In this document: in pieces, positions 7,982-17,700 of the stretch
Position numbering within the stretch: the stretch's first letter is position 1
Layout: every line of letters begins with the position of its first letter
Source of the DNA: a virus
Strand: one strand, 5' to 3'
Length of the DNA stretch: 64,000 bases
IMG/VR virus record: IMGVR_UViG_3300033182_000487
Location: 49,149-113,148 of that record
Notes under the pieces: model-generated
What the model was told of the DNA's origin: nothing
The model's database searches: none
Seen by the model: only the letters and a program-made list of their open reading frames with translations
Position numbers and translations under genes: made by a program

Positions 7982-8011
7982 GGGGGTCATCGGAGCGCCC
8001 CGACGGGTAAG
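7980..8011 (+). promoter_or_regulatory. Motif A promoter-like element (copy 4)
   Basis: AGGGGGGTC at 7980-7988, 16 nt, GGGTAAG at 8005-8011. It overlaps the TAG stop of the primase gene and lies 37 nt before the start at 8049. Confidence 0.55.
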
Positions 8012-8048
8012 GATGAAGGACCGAGAACACCTACGACAGGAGGGCCCA

Positions 8049-8519
8049 ATGGCCGTAGACATCTGGAAAGCCAACGACGAAGTACACGCGAAGATCGCGG
8101 AACTGATCGGACAGAACCACCCCGACCTCGCACTGGTCTCCGACGAGATCGTCGTCGTGTTCCGCGAGAAGGCGGGCAAGAGCGGAGGACAGGTCGTCCT
8201 CGGCAACAGCAAGAAGGTCGCGGCCATCGCCAACGCCATCGGCAACACCGACTACAAGTTCGTGCTGGAGGTCGCTGCCGACCAGTGGGAGCACGAGTTG
8301 ACCTCCCGCCAGCAGGAGGCCCTGCTCGACCACCTGCTCACCGCCTGCCGCTGCGAGGAAGACCCGAAGTCGGGCAACCTCAAGTGCAGCGTGGCGAAGC
8401 CGGACATCATGGCCTTCCGCGAGAACGTGGAGCGGTACGGCATGTGGTTCCCGGTCGAGGAGAAGGAAGACGAGGGGCCGTCGCCCGTCGAGGAAATGTT
8501 CGGCGTCGATTCCGAGTAG
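8049..8519 (+). CDS. Degenerate phage metallopeptidase-like protein
   Basis: 156 residues; ATG 8049 follows a strong ribosome site (AGGAGGG). The order FVLEVAADQWEHEL, then Q.EALLDHLL, then IMAFRENVERYGMW matches a widespread phage family that normally carries a zinc-binding DHELxH motif between a W-x-x-L-x-x-x-Q helix and a final helix ending in G-x-W. Here the motif reads DHLLTACRC, so the catalytic glutamate and second histidine are missing, though two cysteines might still bind metal. Family assignment is from memory of the pattern. The product is probably non-catalytic and structural or regulatory. Confidence 0.55.
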   Translation: MAVDIWKANDEVHAKIAELIGQNHPDLALVSDEIVVVFREKAGKSGGQVVLGNSKKVAAIANAIGNTDYKFVLEVAADQWEHELTSRQQEALLDHLLTACRCEEDPKSGNLKCSVAKPDIMAFRENVERYGMWFPVEEKEDEGPSPVEEMFGVDSE

Positions 8520-8528
8520 GAGGGGACC

Positions 8529-9971
8529 ATGGCCCTCGACACGAAGTATCGGCCCCAGACCTACGGACAGGTGCTGGGTCAGGAGGCCGCTGTGGCCGTC
8601 CTGCGGCAGTTCGTTGTCGAGGGCCGTGGATTCCATCAGTCCTACGTCTTCTGCGGACAGCACGGTTCCGGCAAGACCACCCTGGGGAGGCTCCTCGCCA
8701 GGGCCTTGCTGTGCGAGGCTCCCGTTGATGGGGAGCCTTGTGACCAGTGCTCGTCCTGCACGACCTTCCTGAGCGGCGACGTCCACGAGTGCTTCGTGGA
8801 ACTGGATGCGGCAACGAAGTCCGGGAAGGCTGATCTCGCTCGCATCCTGGAGGACATCCAGTACTCCACGGTGTCGGGCAAGCGCCGCATCTACCTGTTC
8901 GACGAGTCCCATCGGTTGTCGAAGCAGGCGCTCGACGCCCTGTTGAAGCCGATGGAGGACAACGTGCTGGGGTCGGAGGACAAGCGGCTCGTTTGCATCT
9001 TCTGCACCACCGAGCCGGACAAGATGGTCAGCACCATCTTCTCTCGCTGCGCCCCGGCCTTCGTGATCCGCTCCGCACCCCACGCGGAGATCGTGAAGCG
9101 GTTGGGGTGGATCTGCGAGCAGGAAGGCATCGAGGCTGACCCCGAGGCACTGGAACTGATCGTCGAGCAGTCGGAGTCCCACATCCGGGATGCGCTCAAG
9201 ATGGTCGAGGGCGTGTCGATGCTGGGTGGGGTGACGCGGGAGAACGCGGCCACCTACCTCCAGGTGGGGTCCAACGACGGGGTGTTGGACCTTCTGGATG
9301 CTCTGGGGTCTGACCTCTCGGCAGCGGTCGAACGCGCCACCAGCCTCTCGCGAGAGGTGAGCCCAGCCTCCGCTTACGAGCGTCTGGCCGAGGCTGCTAT
9401 GCTGGCTTACCGGGTCCACCTCGGTGTGGCCGGACGAGTCCCGGCGAAGTGGGACGCGGAGAAGGTGGAGGTTTTGTCCTCACAGGGGTCTGCATGGTTG
9501 AATGTGGCTACTCGTTTCGCCGCACCCCCACACCGACCGACGAGACAGACACTGGTGCTGGACGTTGCGACCGCGCACCACTTTTTCGGGGGTCAACTGC
9601 ATCCACAGGCGGGGGGGATCCCCCTGCCACACCCCCCGCCTTCGGTTCCTACGGCTTCCCCGCCCCCGTCCACCAGAGAAACCCGAACACCGTCAACACC
9701 TTGTGATCCTCCCGTGGGTAATGTCGGACATGCTTCCACAGACTCCTCAGCACACCTCACCTCCTCCAACGTCTGGGTTGACCCCAGAGCGGTTGGTGGT
9801 GGTCCGCAGGATCGTGCTGCTCCCACCTCCAACCCAACCGCCCCTACCGGGTTGCACGTCCTCAATCCGAACGTCTTCCGTGAGTTGGTGCAGCACCACC
9901 TGCGGAGGCTGAGGCGTGGACGCACGGGATCAGACAACATGGGTGGTGCTGGAACTCAGCCATCATGGTGA
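8529..9971 (+). CDS. dnaX: DnaX-like clamp loader ATPase (gamma/tau)
   Basis: 480 residues, ATG with AGGAGG upstream. The N-terminal 210 residues are a AAA+ domain: KYRPQTYGQVLGQ at the start, Walker A GQHGSGKTT near 45, a zinc module ending CDQCSSC near 80, Walker B YLFDESHRLS near 125 and the FSRC motif near 180. A lid domain with the SESHIRDALKMVEG sensor-2 helix follows. The last 140 residues are proline- and threonine-rich and end with an LVQHHLRRLRR helix that overlaps the next gene by 56 nt. It loads the clamp from 4358. No delta subunit is seen in the window. Confidence 0.85.
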   Translation: MALDTKYRPQTYGQVLGQEAAVAVLRQFVVEGRGFHQSYVFCGQHGSGKTTLGRLLARALLCEAPVDGEPCDQCSSCTTFLSGDVHECFVELDAATKSGKADLARILEDIQYSTVSGKRRIYLFDESHRLSKQALDALLKPMEDNVLGSEDKRLVCIFCTTEPDKMVSTIFSRCAPAFVIRSAPHAEIVKRLGWICEQEGIEADPEALELIVEQSESHIRDALKMVEGVSMLGGVTRENAATYLQVGSNDGVLDLLDALGSDLSAAVERATSLSREVSPASAYERLAEAAMLAYRVHLGVAGRVPAKWDAEKVEVLSSQGSAWLNVATRFAAPPHRPTRQTLVLDVATAHHFFGGQLHPQAGGIPLPHPPPSVPTASPPPSTRETRTPSTPCDPPVGNVGHASTDSSAHLTSSNVWVDPRAVGGGPQDRAAPTSNPTAPTGLHVLNPNVFRELVQHHLRRLRRGRTGSDNMGGAGTQPSW

Positions 9972-10455
9972 GCGAGCCGCCGAGGAGGGGATCCTTGAAG
10001 AAATCCTCCGTGATCACGCGGACCTGGACTACGACCACCCGATCTTCATCCCGTACCTGACCTACACCTACCAGGGGAAGCGGACCCTGCTCTCCGTCAT
10101 GGAGGGCTACGTCTTCGTGGCGTCTGGCTTCGACGACGCCAGCCGCGACCACTTTGCCCGATCCCCCTACATCAAGAAGATCCTCACCCGAGGGGCCAAC
10201 CACTACTCCCCCTACGAGACCGTATCTCAGGCTTCGGTGGACTCTTTGCGCCACCGACTACGCGAACTGATGGCGGTCGAGATCCGGGAGGGGATGGAGG
10301 TCCGTATTGTGGATGGGCCACTCAGTGGTATAAGTGGGAGCGTGGTGGGGGTGTTTGATACACATGCGACCCTCCTCGTAGAGATGCGGTCCATACGCGC
10401 CATCCAATATCTTCCGTGCTTCCTCCTACGACCCGTGAGTGACGAGCATGAGTAA
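9916..10455 (+). CDS. NusG-like transcription elongation factor with KOW domain
   Basis: 179 residues from GTG 9916. The N-terminal 110 residues resemble a NusG N-terminal (NGN) domain: a WVVLEL first strand, a helix, a FIPYLTYTYQGK segment and the hallmark GYVFVASG. The C-terminal 55 residues form a KOW-type domain: IREGMEVRIVDGPLSGISG, then strands ending in LLRP. NusG binds RNA polymerase at the clamp and controls pausing and termination; RfaH and phage relatives act on chosen operons. Placed directly before the sigma-like gene, it is a candidate antiterminator for the long structural operons. Confidence 0.72.
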   Translation: MDARDQTTWVVLELSHHGERAAEEGILEEILRDHADLDYDHPIFIPYLTYTYQGKRTLLSVMEGYVFVASGFDDASRDHFARSPYIKKILTRGANHYSPYETVSQASVDSLRHRLRELMAVEIREGMEVRIVDGPLSGISGSVVGVFDTHATLLVEMRSIRAIQYLPCFLLRPVSDEHE

Positions 10456-11089
10456 CTATTGGTGCAGCCACATTGTCTTAGACCCCTCCGACATCGAGCG
10501 CATGTTCTCCAACGAGGACGGCCTCTCCACCTTCCCCGGCTCCACGGAGGAACTCTCGGACGAGAGCAAGGCCGAGTTGGAGCAGGTCAAGGGGGTGCTG
10601 GACCAGATCCCTCCCCGCGAAGCGGACTTCGTCGAACTCTACTTCTTCCAGCGCATCCGGCAGACCACCATCGCCTCGCTGTTCAACATCAGCCAGCCAA
10701 CCGTCTGCTACCGCCTGCAACGAGCCGCAGCCCGGATCCGCTACCTCCTCGACATGCCCAAGTACGACCCGTGGTTGATGGAGCAAGACCTCCGGGGCGT
10801 CCTCACTGACCCGAAGGACATCCAGATCATGATGGGCATGGTCGCCACGACCTGCCAGAGCGAGGTCGCGAAGGAACTCGGGGTCACGCAGGGCTTCGTC
10901 CGCCATCGGTACTTCCGCACCATCGGACGGCTCCAGAAGATGCGGGGGATGGAGCAGTACGTCCGGGTCTTTGAGCACGTCGCGGCGAACCTCAACATCC
11001 TCAAGGAGACCCACAGGTCGAAGTGGTCGGAGCCTGTGATCTACGTCGTCTCCGAGCACCCGACAGCGGTCGAAGCACAGCCCGCGTAG
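10448..11089 (+). CDS. Sigma-factor-like protein with two helix-turn-helix segments
   Basis: 213 residues from ATG 10448, overlapping the NusG-like stop. Residues about 50-100 match sigma-70 region 4: a PPREADFVELYFF helix, then the helix-turn-helix TTIASLFNISQPTVCYRLQ and a basic helix. A second helix-turn-helix (SEVAKELGVTQGFVRHRYF) lies near 140-160. No region 2, needed to melt the -10 element, is recognisable, so it may be a reduced sigma factor or a co-activator. Coupling to a NusG-like gene and sixteen copies of motif B make it the leading candidate for the late promoter-recognition protein. Confidence 0.68.
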   Translation: MSNYWCSHIVLDPSDIERMFSNEDGLSTFPGSTEELSDESKAELEQVKGVLDQIPPREADFVELYFFQRIRQTTIASLFNISQPTVCYRLQRAAARIRYLLDMPKYDPWLMEQDLRGVLTDPKDIQIMMGMVATTCQSEVAKELGVTQGFVRHRYFRTIGRLQKMRGMEQYVRVFEHVAANLNILKETHRSKWSEPVIYVVSEHPTAVEAQPA

Positions 11090-11097
11090 GGGTAGGT

Positions 11098-11112
11098 CGG
11101 TAGTCGCTCTAT
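11098..11112 (+). promoter_or_regulatory. Motif B promoter-like element
   Basis: CGGTAG at 11098, five bases, CTAT at 11109-11112. First copy after the sigma-like gene; the next start (11146) is 33 nt downstream. Confidence 0.6.
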
Positions 11113-11145
11113 TCCATTTCTCCTGTGAGACTTTGGAGCGAGAGC

Positions 11146-11466
11146 ATGGAAGACACGAAGACCGTATCTGTCCGCCGGGTCGCGATGGCGAAGCGGCTTG
11201 CGGCGAAGTGGATCCGATCTCACGCAGAGCCCGAGTACCGTCTCACGGTCTACCGGGGGTCAGGTCGTGAGTCCCGGAATCTGCCCGGACTGCTGCGGTC
11301 GTTCCGTGACGGCAAGATCAAGATCGCCGCGACCGAGCCAGTCCGCGACATGGGCATCAAGGCGGCCTTCGACCACATCACTGTCTGGTCGAAGGACAGG
11401 GAGGGGCTCCAGCGCCTCTCTGATGCCCTCCAGAAGATGGGCTGCGAAACCACAGGGGTCTTCTGA
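11146..11466 (+). CDS. Small basic protein with N-terminal RVA motif
   Basis: 106 residues; ATG 11146 follows GGAG at 11135-11138. Near the N-terminus it has RRVAMAKRLAAKWI, an arginine/alanine amphipathic helix like those found in many proteins of the virion module. The rest is a compact alpha/beta sequence with no recognised motif. It is the first gene of the late region and is probably a virion or internal capsid protein. Confidence 0.6.
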   Translation: MEDTKTVSVRRVAMAKRLAAKWIRSHAEPEYRLTVYRGSGRESRNLPGLLRSFRDGKIKIAATEPVRDMGIKAAFDHITVWSKDREGLQRLSDALQKMGCETTGVF

Positions 11467-11894
11467 TGGCAGCGTCCCTCGCCCAGTCTGAGTTCGTCTA
11501 CAGGTCGGGCACGAGCCCGGACATCTACACGTTCACCATCGTTTCCGATTCCCAGGGGAACCTGTCGGTGCGGGACATCGAAGACCCCTATGGGTTCGTG
11601 ATCTCGCCGTACACCCAGATCCCGCAGAGCGTGACCGCCGACATCTCCTCTGCCATGTCAGCCGTGGAGACTATTTTGGCACTCACATCAGCCGTCAACG
11701 GCACCCTGACCTTCACCGCTGAGACATCGAAGTCCGTGACCTTCGCCGAGGCGTTCGCCGACACCTCGTACCGAGTCCAGACGACCTCCGATGTCTTCGC
11801 CCCCTTCCGCATCACAAACAAGACCGTCCTGGGCTTCACCATCCAGGCCGGAGCCACCATCACCGGGACCGTCGGGTACGACGTCTTCGTGTGA
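11466..11894 (+). CDS. Beta-rich virion protein
   Basis: 142 residues, ATG overlapping the previous stop (TGATG). It is almost entirely short strands rich in T, S and V. The C-terminus (FRITNKTVLGFTIQAG, then TGTVGYDV) resembles the end of the fibre-like protein at 38354 (AIRNKTATEFRIEA, then TDTVGYSI), so the two share a small terminal beta domain. Likely a fibre, spike or decoration component. No enzymatic motif. Confidence 0.6.
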   Translation: MAASLAQSEFVYRSGTSPDIYTFTIVSDSQGNLSVRDIEDPYGFVISPYTQIPQSVTADISSAMSAVETILALTSAVNGTLTFTAETSKSVTFAEAFADTSYRVQTTSDVFAPFRITNKTVLGFTIQAGATITGTVGYDVFV

Positions 11895-11897
11895 TCA

Positions 11898-11912
11898 CGG
11901 TAGCGAGCCTAT
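11898..11912 (+). promoter_or_regulatory. Motif B promoter-like element
   Basis: CGGTAG at 11898, CTAT at 11909-11912, spacer 5. It is followed by a GC hairpin (CCCCC-GT-GGGGG, 11914-11925) and the start at 11942. Confidence 0.6.
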
Positions 11913-11941
11913 GCCCCCGTGGGGGTGACTGGAGATTCACA

Positions 11942-13870
11942 ATGACCACACTCCCCATCGAGCGTACTGCTTCGACCTTGCGCAAGGTCAAGTCCATCCT
12001 TCGTCGGTCGGGCCTTCTGGACAAGGTTGAACTTGGCGGACGAGGCAGCGATTGGAACGTCGAGGCTCCCGATGGGACGATCCAAGAGCAGGTTTCCGAC
12101 GCGCTCCGCAAAGCCGGGATCAACGTCGGCGGCTACCGCACCGGATACGGCGCATGGGTCTTGAGCGAGTCGTACCAGACCGACGACTACGACTTCAACA
12201 ACCCGGCGAGCCGCAGCCACTACGCCTCGGATCACCTGCCTGTCGAAACCCGCACCGCCGCGTCGTTCTTCGACATGTTCTTCAAGGAGAAGAACGTCCC
12301 GTACAAGGTCTTCGACGTGACGGACTCGCAGGGGATCACGCACAGCATCCCCAACGAGGTCGTGATCAACATGATCAAGCAGACCCGTGGCCGCGAGAAG
12401 GCGAAGATCGAGGAGACGCTTCGCATGATCGACTTCAAGAACGGGGATGTGAACCACTACCTCCAGCACCTCGCTCGCGGTCTGGCCGAGCAGTACAGCG
12501 GAACTCTCCGCTTCGCTTCCGAGCAGCAGGCCGAGAAGTTTGAAGCCGAGGCCGAAGCCGCCGAGGCACAGGCCGAAGCCGACCGCCAGAAGGCCGATGC
12601 CTCCCGCTTGAAGGCGGCGGGTCTTGGACCTGTCGCCCAGACCATCCTTGACCAGATGGGTGGCAATCGAGTTCTGGCGATGCTTGGGGTCAACCGCCTT
12701 GTTGATCTCCGCAACGGCATCGGGATCGGCTGGCCCAACCGCCAGCGGTCGAAGGGCAACTACGTCGAGATCATGCTCAACGGGAAAGACCTGTACGACA
12801 TGACCTTCTACAACCTCTCCATGCGGGGGAAGAAGAAGGTCAAGGAGTTCAAGGATCTCTACAACGACTCGCTGGCCGATACCTTTGAGGGTCAGACGGG
12901 GTGGTATCTCCGCATGGCGTCCGACAAGGCCGCTGCTGGTGGCCTCTACGGCTACACGAAGGGCACCCAGCGGGACGTGGAAGCGTCCATCCGCAAGGCC
13001 CAGCGCCGTGCCGCCAGCATCGCCAAGACCCTCTACGCGAAGGACGAGCGGAGCGTGGACTTCTTGAAGGCCCACGCGAAGCGGGCCAACAGCAAGACCG
13101 CTCGCCTGATCCTGGCTGCCATGAAGACCATCGGACCCCGCGTGGCGTCCGAGACGCTTCCGAGCGAGCGTCATGCCTCGATCTACCACGCCTCTGAGCA
13201 GGAGCAGTTGGAGTACGTCGTCGATGCTCTCCGTCTGGCGGGTGAGCAGGGACTCCGTGTGGACGGCCTCCCCCGCAAGGGTGCCCTGGCCGCTCAGAGC
13301 AAGGGCCTTGCCGACGCCGAGCGCGGCTACCTCTACATCACCCGGAAGGGTCGGAACGTCCGCATGGCTGCCGAGGAGAAGGTCGCTGGTGGCCTCTACG
13401 GCTACCCCACGAAGACCGCCCGTCTCGCACTGGTCGCTTGCTCCGACCTCCGCGCCTACGTCGGCGAGGTTGCCTACGGGCTGCACAGCCGCCGCACGGC
13501 CCGGTACGACCGGATCACCGGCTTCCTCAAGGAGCACGGCAAGACCGCGAAGTGCGCCTACTCCCGCATGATCCTCGACTGCTACCCCGACGCTCCGGTG
13601 TCGAAGCAGGCGAAGGAGGAGTACCCCTGGCCCGAGTGCATCGCTGACCAGGAGAAGCAGTACGGCAGCAAGGAGACCGCCGAGAAGGTCTGCGGCAAGA
13701 TCAAGGCTCAGTCGCAGGGCAAGAGCGCAGGGGCCAAGGACTATGGGATCATGGGGGGCAAGTTGGCCTCCAGCGAGATGCTCAAGAAGGCGTTCGTTCC
13801 TGACTCGGTGGACGGCTGGCTGGAGTGGGAGGACGGCTCCCGTACCGCTGCCACCCGACGCCGTGGTTGA
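11942..13870 (+). CDS. Large multi-domain virion-module protein with a duplicated domain
   Basis: 642 residues. ATG 11942 is chosen over an upstream GTG because motif B lies between them. An alanine/glutamate coiled coil spans about 195-230. A domain occurs twice (about residues 330-405 and 490-565): each copy opens with AGGLYGY and continues with a helical part containing an aromatic-R-x-x-R segment, then a KTA/YSRMIL or KTARLILAAM helix. Near the C-terminus a small helical unit has PWPECIADQ and YGSKETAEKVCG, a pattern common in phage structural proteins. No catalytic motif. Probably an internal head or tail protein. Confidence 0.65.
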   Translation: MTTLPIERTASTLRKVKSILRRSGLLDKVELGGRGSDWNVEAPDGTIQEQVSDALRKAGINVGGYRTGYGAWVLSESYQTDDYDFNNPASRSHYASDHLPVETRTAASFFDMFFKEKNVPYKVFDVTDSQGITHSIPNEVVINMIKQTRGREKAKIEETLRMIDFKNGDVNHYLQHLARGLAEQYSGTLRFASEQQAEKFEAEAEAAEAQAEADRQKADASRLKAAGLGPVAQTILDQMGGNRVLAMLGVNRLVDLRNGIGIGWPNRQRSKGNYVEIMLNGKDLYDMTFYNLSMRGKKKVKEFKDLYNDSLADTFEGQTGWYLRMASDKAAAGGLYGYTKGTQRDVEASIRKAQRRAASIAKTLYAKDERSVDFLKAHAKRANSKTARLILAAMKTIGPRVASETLPSERHASIYHASEQEQLEYVVDALRLAGEQGLRVDGLPRKGALAAQSKGLADAERGYLYITRKGRNVRMAAEEKVAGGLYGYPTKTARLALVACSDLRAYVGEVAYGLHSRRTARYDRITGFLKEHGKTAKCAYSRMILDCYPDAPVSKQAKEEYPWPECIADQEKQYGSKETAEKVCGKIKAQSQGKSAGAKDYGIMGGKLASSEMLKKAFVPDSVDGWLEWEDGSRTAATRRRG

Positions 13871-13959
13871 CAGGAGGGTGAGAAGCGGTCGCTTCCACAC
13901 TCCCATCCCCACCCCGAAGACATTGACGAATGGAACCCCGTGATCGAGGACGACGAGAC

Positions 13960-14790
13960 ATGAGCCAGCACCAGCGCGACAAGCAGGCGTACTTGAACGC
14001 CACACCCATGCAGCGGGAAGTGGTGCGTCGGCTCCTGTGCGACGTGCTGGCGTGTTTGAGAGCGCAGTATCTCTCGTACCAGACCTCGCACTGGCAGGTC
14101 GTCGGACAGTCCTTCTACGGCAACCACCTGCTGTTTGAGCGGCTGTACTCGTCCGTCCTGCTCCAGATCGACTCCCTCGCCGAGAAGTTGGTCGGCTACC
14201 TCGGGCGTGACGTCGTTGACCTCTCCGGCCAGTTGGAGAAGATCTGGGAGTACACCTCGGTGTGGACGCAGATCGACTGCCACCACAAGCGAGGCATCCG
14301 GTCAGAGCAGGACATCCAGGCCGCGCTCCAGCGTGCCTACGACGGGATCAAGCAGGCCAAGGCGATGACCCTGGGCCTCGACGACTGGATCATGGCCACG
14401 GCCAACATCCACGAGGAGAACGAGTACCTCCTCCAGCAGGCGCTGACCCCAGTGCCCGGACAGAAGCGGGCATCGACCGACGAGGGCTACTTCTACGACG
14501 CCCCCGACCACCACGTCGTCCTGGACTTCGCAAAGAGCCGCGCCATCACCAACGATGTGGATGTCGCCAAAGACGCTGCCGCCGAAGATCACCTCGACAT
14601 TCCCGAATCACAGGCTGTCACCGAAGCCGAGGAAGCCCCGCCTCTCCCGACGGAGATCGCGCAGGAGCCTGGTGGCGCATCCGTTTCCACGCTGAATCAG
14701 TACGTCATCACGTCGGAAGACCCCGTGGCTGAGAAGGCTGTCGCCATGAACAAGGCCCACATGGCCGCATGGCTCAAGGAGTTGACCTGA
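13960..14790 (+). CDS. Dps/ferritin-like protein with extended acidic C-terminus
   Basis: 276 residues from ATG 13960; an in-frame ATG at 13930 is the alternative. Residues 20-150 form a ferritin-like helical bundle. H44, H56, D71 and E75 have spacings of 12, 15 and 4, exactly those of the Dps ferroxidase ligands (E. coli H51, H63, D78, E82), and the flanking HWQVVG, GNHLLFE and DSLAEKL match Dps. Dps oxidises iron and coats DNA. The remaining 120 residues are acidic and unlike Dps, possibly a capsid attachment or processing region. It lies within the virion module between an internal protein and a helicase. Confidence 0.72.
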   Translation: MSQHQRDKQAYLNATPMQREVVRRLLCDVLACLRAQYLSYQTSHWQVVGQSFYGNHLLFERLYSSVLLQIDSLAEKLVGYLGRDVVDLSGQLEKIWEYTSVWTQIDCHHKRGIRSEQDIQAALQRAYDGIKQAKAMTLGLDDWIMATANIHEENEYLLQQALTPVPGQKRASTDEGYFYDAPDHHVVLDFAKSRAITNDVDVAKDAAAEDHLDIPESQAVTEAEEAPPLPTEIAQEPGGASVSTLNQYVITSEDPVAEKAVAMNKAHMAAWLKELT

Positions 14791-17700
14791 TGCCACCCCG
14801 CCCTTCCATGGCCTCCATGGCCGTCTCAGACCGCGCCTTCATGCAGTACCTGCGGACGTTTGGGCGCAACCCGAAGATCGTGGACCTGGTCCAGATCTAC
14901 AAGGATCTCAAGGACAACTTCGATGGCGAGATCATCGAGGGTGAGGTCGAGGACGGGGACGAGACCGTCGCTCGTGATGACTGGTTCCGTCGGTTCCAGC
15001 GAGCCCTGCTCCAGATGGAGTTGGAGGTCGATGCCGAGCCGTCGATCAACGCCATCGACGACAAGGGCAGCGAGATCAAGACCCTTCTGCGCCGACTGGG
15101 CAGCCAGGGGAAACTCAGTGCGAACCTCTGGCGTCGGCTGATCCCAGCGTACTCGGAACTGCTGCGGACCCTGGTTGCTGACAAAGACCTCTACTGGGCA
15201 CCCCGCGCCATCCCCGGACGGGACGGTGTGCGGTGGATCCAGTTGCGGAACGCCAGCCCGAAGCAGCGGGTCGTGGAGCAGGTCCGTCGGGATGATCCCG
15301 CTCTCTACGAGCGGATCCAGATGTCGAAGGACCAGCGCAGCAGCATGGACGACAAGATCAACAAGCGCATCGGGAAGATGGGCCTGGAGACTGGTCGCCA
15401 GCGCATCCGTGGTCGCTTCATCCAGGTCGGTGTTGACCCCGCTCTGATCCCCAACACGGTCACCGTGCGTGAGACCTACCGCGAGGCGGACCCGGACAAC
15501 CCCCGGAAGAAGATCCGCAAGACCCGGACGTACACGCTCTCCCGAGAGGAGGCCATGGAGCGCCTCGATGACCCCAGCGTCGTCGCGTCTCTCCCGTCGG
15601 AGTCCGTCCTGGTCTTCGACGACGACGGGTCCGTTGCTTCCCGCGAGGACTTCACCGCCAAGGTGGATGCGGTGAACGACGCCTACAAGGGCCTGTCGAA
15701 GATCAACCAGTTGGTCCACAAGAAGCGCGGAGGCAAGGGCTACGCCTACATCGACCCCGAAGAACTCCGCAGCGTCGGACGTGAGGAGTTTGAGGAAGCC
15801 TTCGGAGCCAACCCGAAGCCCGACGAGTACGTCGCCCTCACCGACGACCCCTACAAGAGCACCGCGCTCACGAAGATCTACCCGGTCAAGGAGTACCGGG
15901 GGAAGCAGATCATCACCGCCGGACGCTTCAAGGGCTACTACGTCTCCGACCTGGTGAACCGGGCTGGCCGCCTCATTGAGGGCTCCAGCACCTACTACAA
16001 CCCGGACACCGGAGAGATCGACCGCCGCGAGGTCACGAACGAGGACGGCTCCGTGAACGTCCGCAAGATCACCGAGCCCTACGTCACCGTGGACCGAGGC
16101 AAACTCCTCCTGACCCTGGAGGGCGGCACAGGCAAGAGCGCCCTGCTGCGCCAGTCGGTCCGGCAACTGACCCGCGTGGTCCCGAGCATCGTCTACGAGG
16201 AGGGCACGAAGAACCGCGTCTTCCGCTTTGACCCCAAGGACTTCGCTGCCATCCGCGAGGCCATCGGTGCCATGGCCCTGTCCAACACCGCGTCCCGGAT
16301 GCTCCAGAAGTACTTCGACAAGTTGGCGAAGGCCGAGCGGGCGACCTCCGAGCAGAGCATCAAGCGGTACAGCAAGGAGAAGTTGGGCCTGACCGTGAAC
16401 CTGCGCGAGCAGCAAGCACAGGCTGTCGCGTGGCTCGACGCCAACGACAACACCGGCATCTGCGCCCTGGACACGGGCGTCGGCAAGACCGGTGTGGCCG
16501 TCGCCACCATGCAGAACCTCCGGCGCAAGCCCGACGTGATGAAGGAAGGCAACGGACGCTTCCTGTTCGTCTGCAAGCGAGCCCTCGCCGGGAACCTCCC
16601 GAAGGAGATCTTCAAGTTCGTCGAGGGGGCACAGGCCGACGAGTTGGTCGAGATGACCGACATCGTGACCTACTTCACTTTCAGCAAGAACCGGGACAAG
16701 GACGAGAACTGGGGCGATGACTACGTCGCCATCTTCTTCGACGAGGCCCACGAGCGGTTGAAGAAGATGGAGAGCGCCTTCTACAAGAAGATCAGCGCCT
16801 GCAAGGCGAGGCGCAAGATCCTTCTGACTGCCTCCCCGATGGTGCGGTCCCCGAAGGAGGTCTTCACCCTCGCCTCCGTCGCCAACGGCGTGGACCTCAA
16901 CACGAAGGAAGGCCGCGCTGCCCTGCGGAAGTTCACCAACCGCTTCGCCGAGACAGTCGGTGGTCGCGTGGTTGGGATCAAGCGGGTGGACGACAGCACG
17001 TTCGCCTACAAGAACTACGTCCGGGCCGAGGAAGAAGCCGGGCGCGTTCCCCTCTCCCGAGAGGAGTGGCCTGGTCAGGTGGACCCCATCGTGACCCGCG
17101 ACTTCAACTCCTGGGTCAAGTCCAACCTCTTTTACGCGGACAAGCGGGACGTGATGGACGAGGAAGGCAAGAAGTTGGAGGAGTTGAACGTCCGTGAGCC
17201 TGAGACGGTCAACATGACCCCCGAGGTCGAGAAGATCTACCGCAAGACCATGAAGGACGTGGTCAAGGCCCTCCGCGAGGTCACGCAGAAGAAGTACAAG
17301 GGCAACCGAGCCCTCGCCATCGAGGCCGCGAAGGTCAAGTTGCGGCGGGAACTGGCGCTCCTGACCCGACTGAGCGACGTGCCCAACCTGGTGATCCCAG
17401 GCCAGCCCAACCCGAAGATCGACAGGGCCCAGAGCATCGTCGAGCAGGCGTCGGGCCGCTCCATCCTGTTCACCGACTCCCCGGACATGGCGAAGGCCGC
17501 GTTCGACCAGTTGAGCACCATGCCCGGCAAGGGCACGGCCATGGCGCTGTCGGACGGCATCTACATGCAGCCCGTCCGGGGCGAGATGATCCGCTTCACC
17601 GCAAAGAAGTACCCCGACTTCGACAAGAAGGCGGGCAAGGGTCGAGGCTTCCTGCTCAAGTACGAGAACGGGATGGCAAAGGTCGTCCGCAACGAGAACC

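Noticed and set aside
9449-9912. Two alternative open frames through the dnaX C-terminal tail
   Set aside because: The region is proline-rich and low in stops in every frame; the frame continuous with the AAA+ domain ends with a plausible helix. Only the slippage possibility is kept as a low-interest finding.
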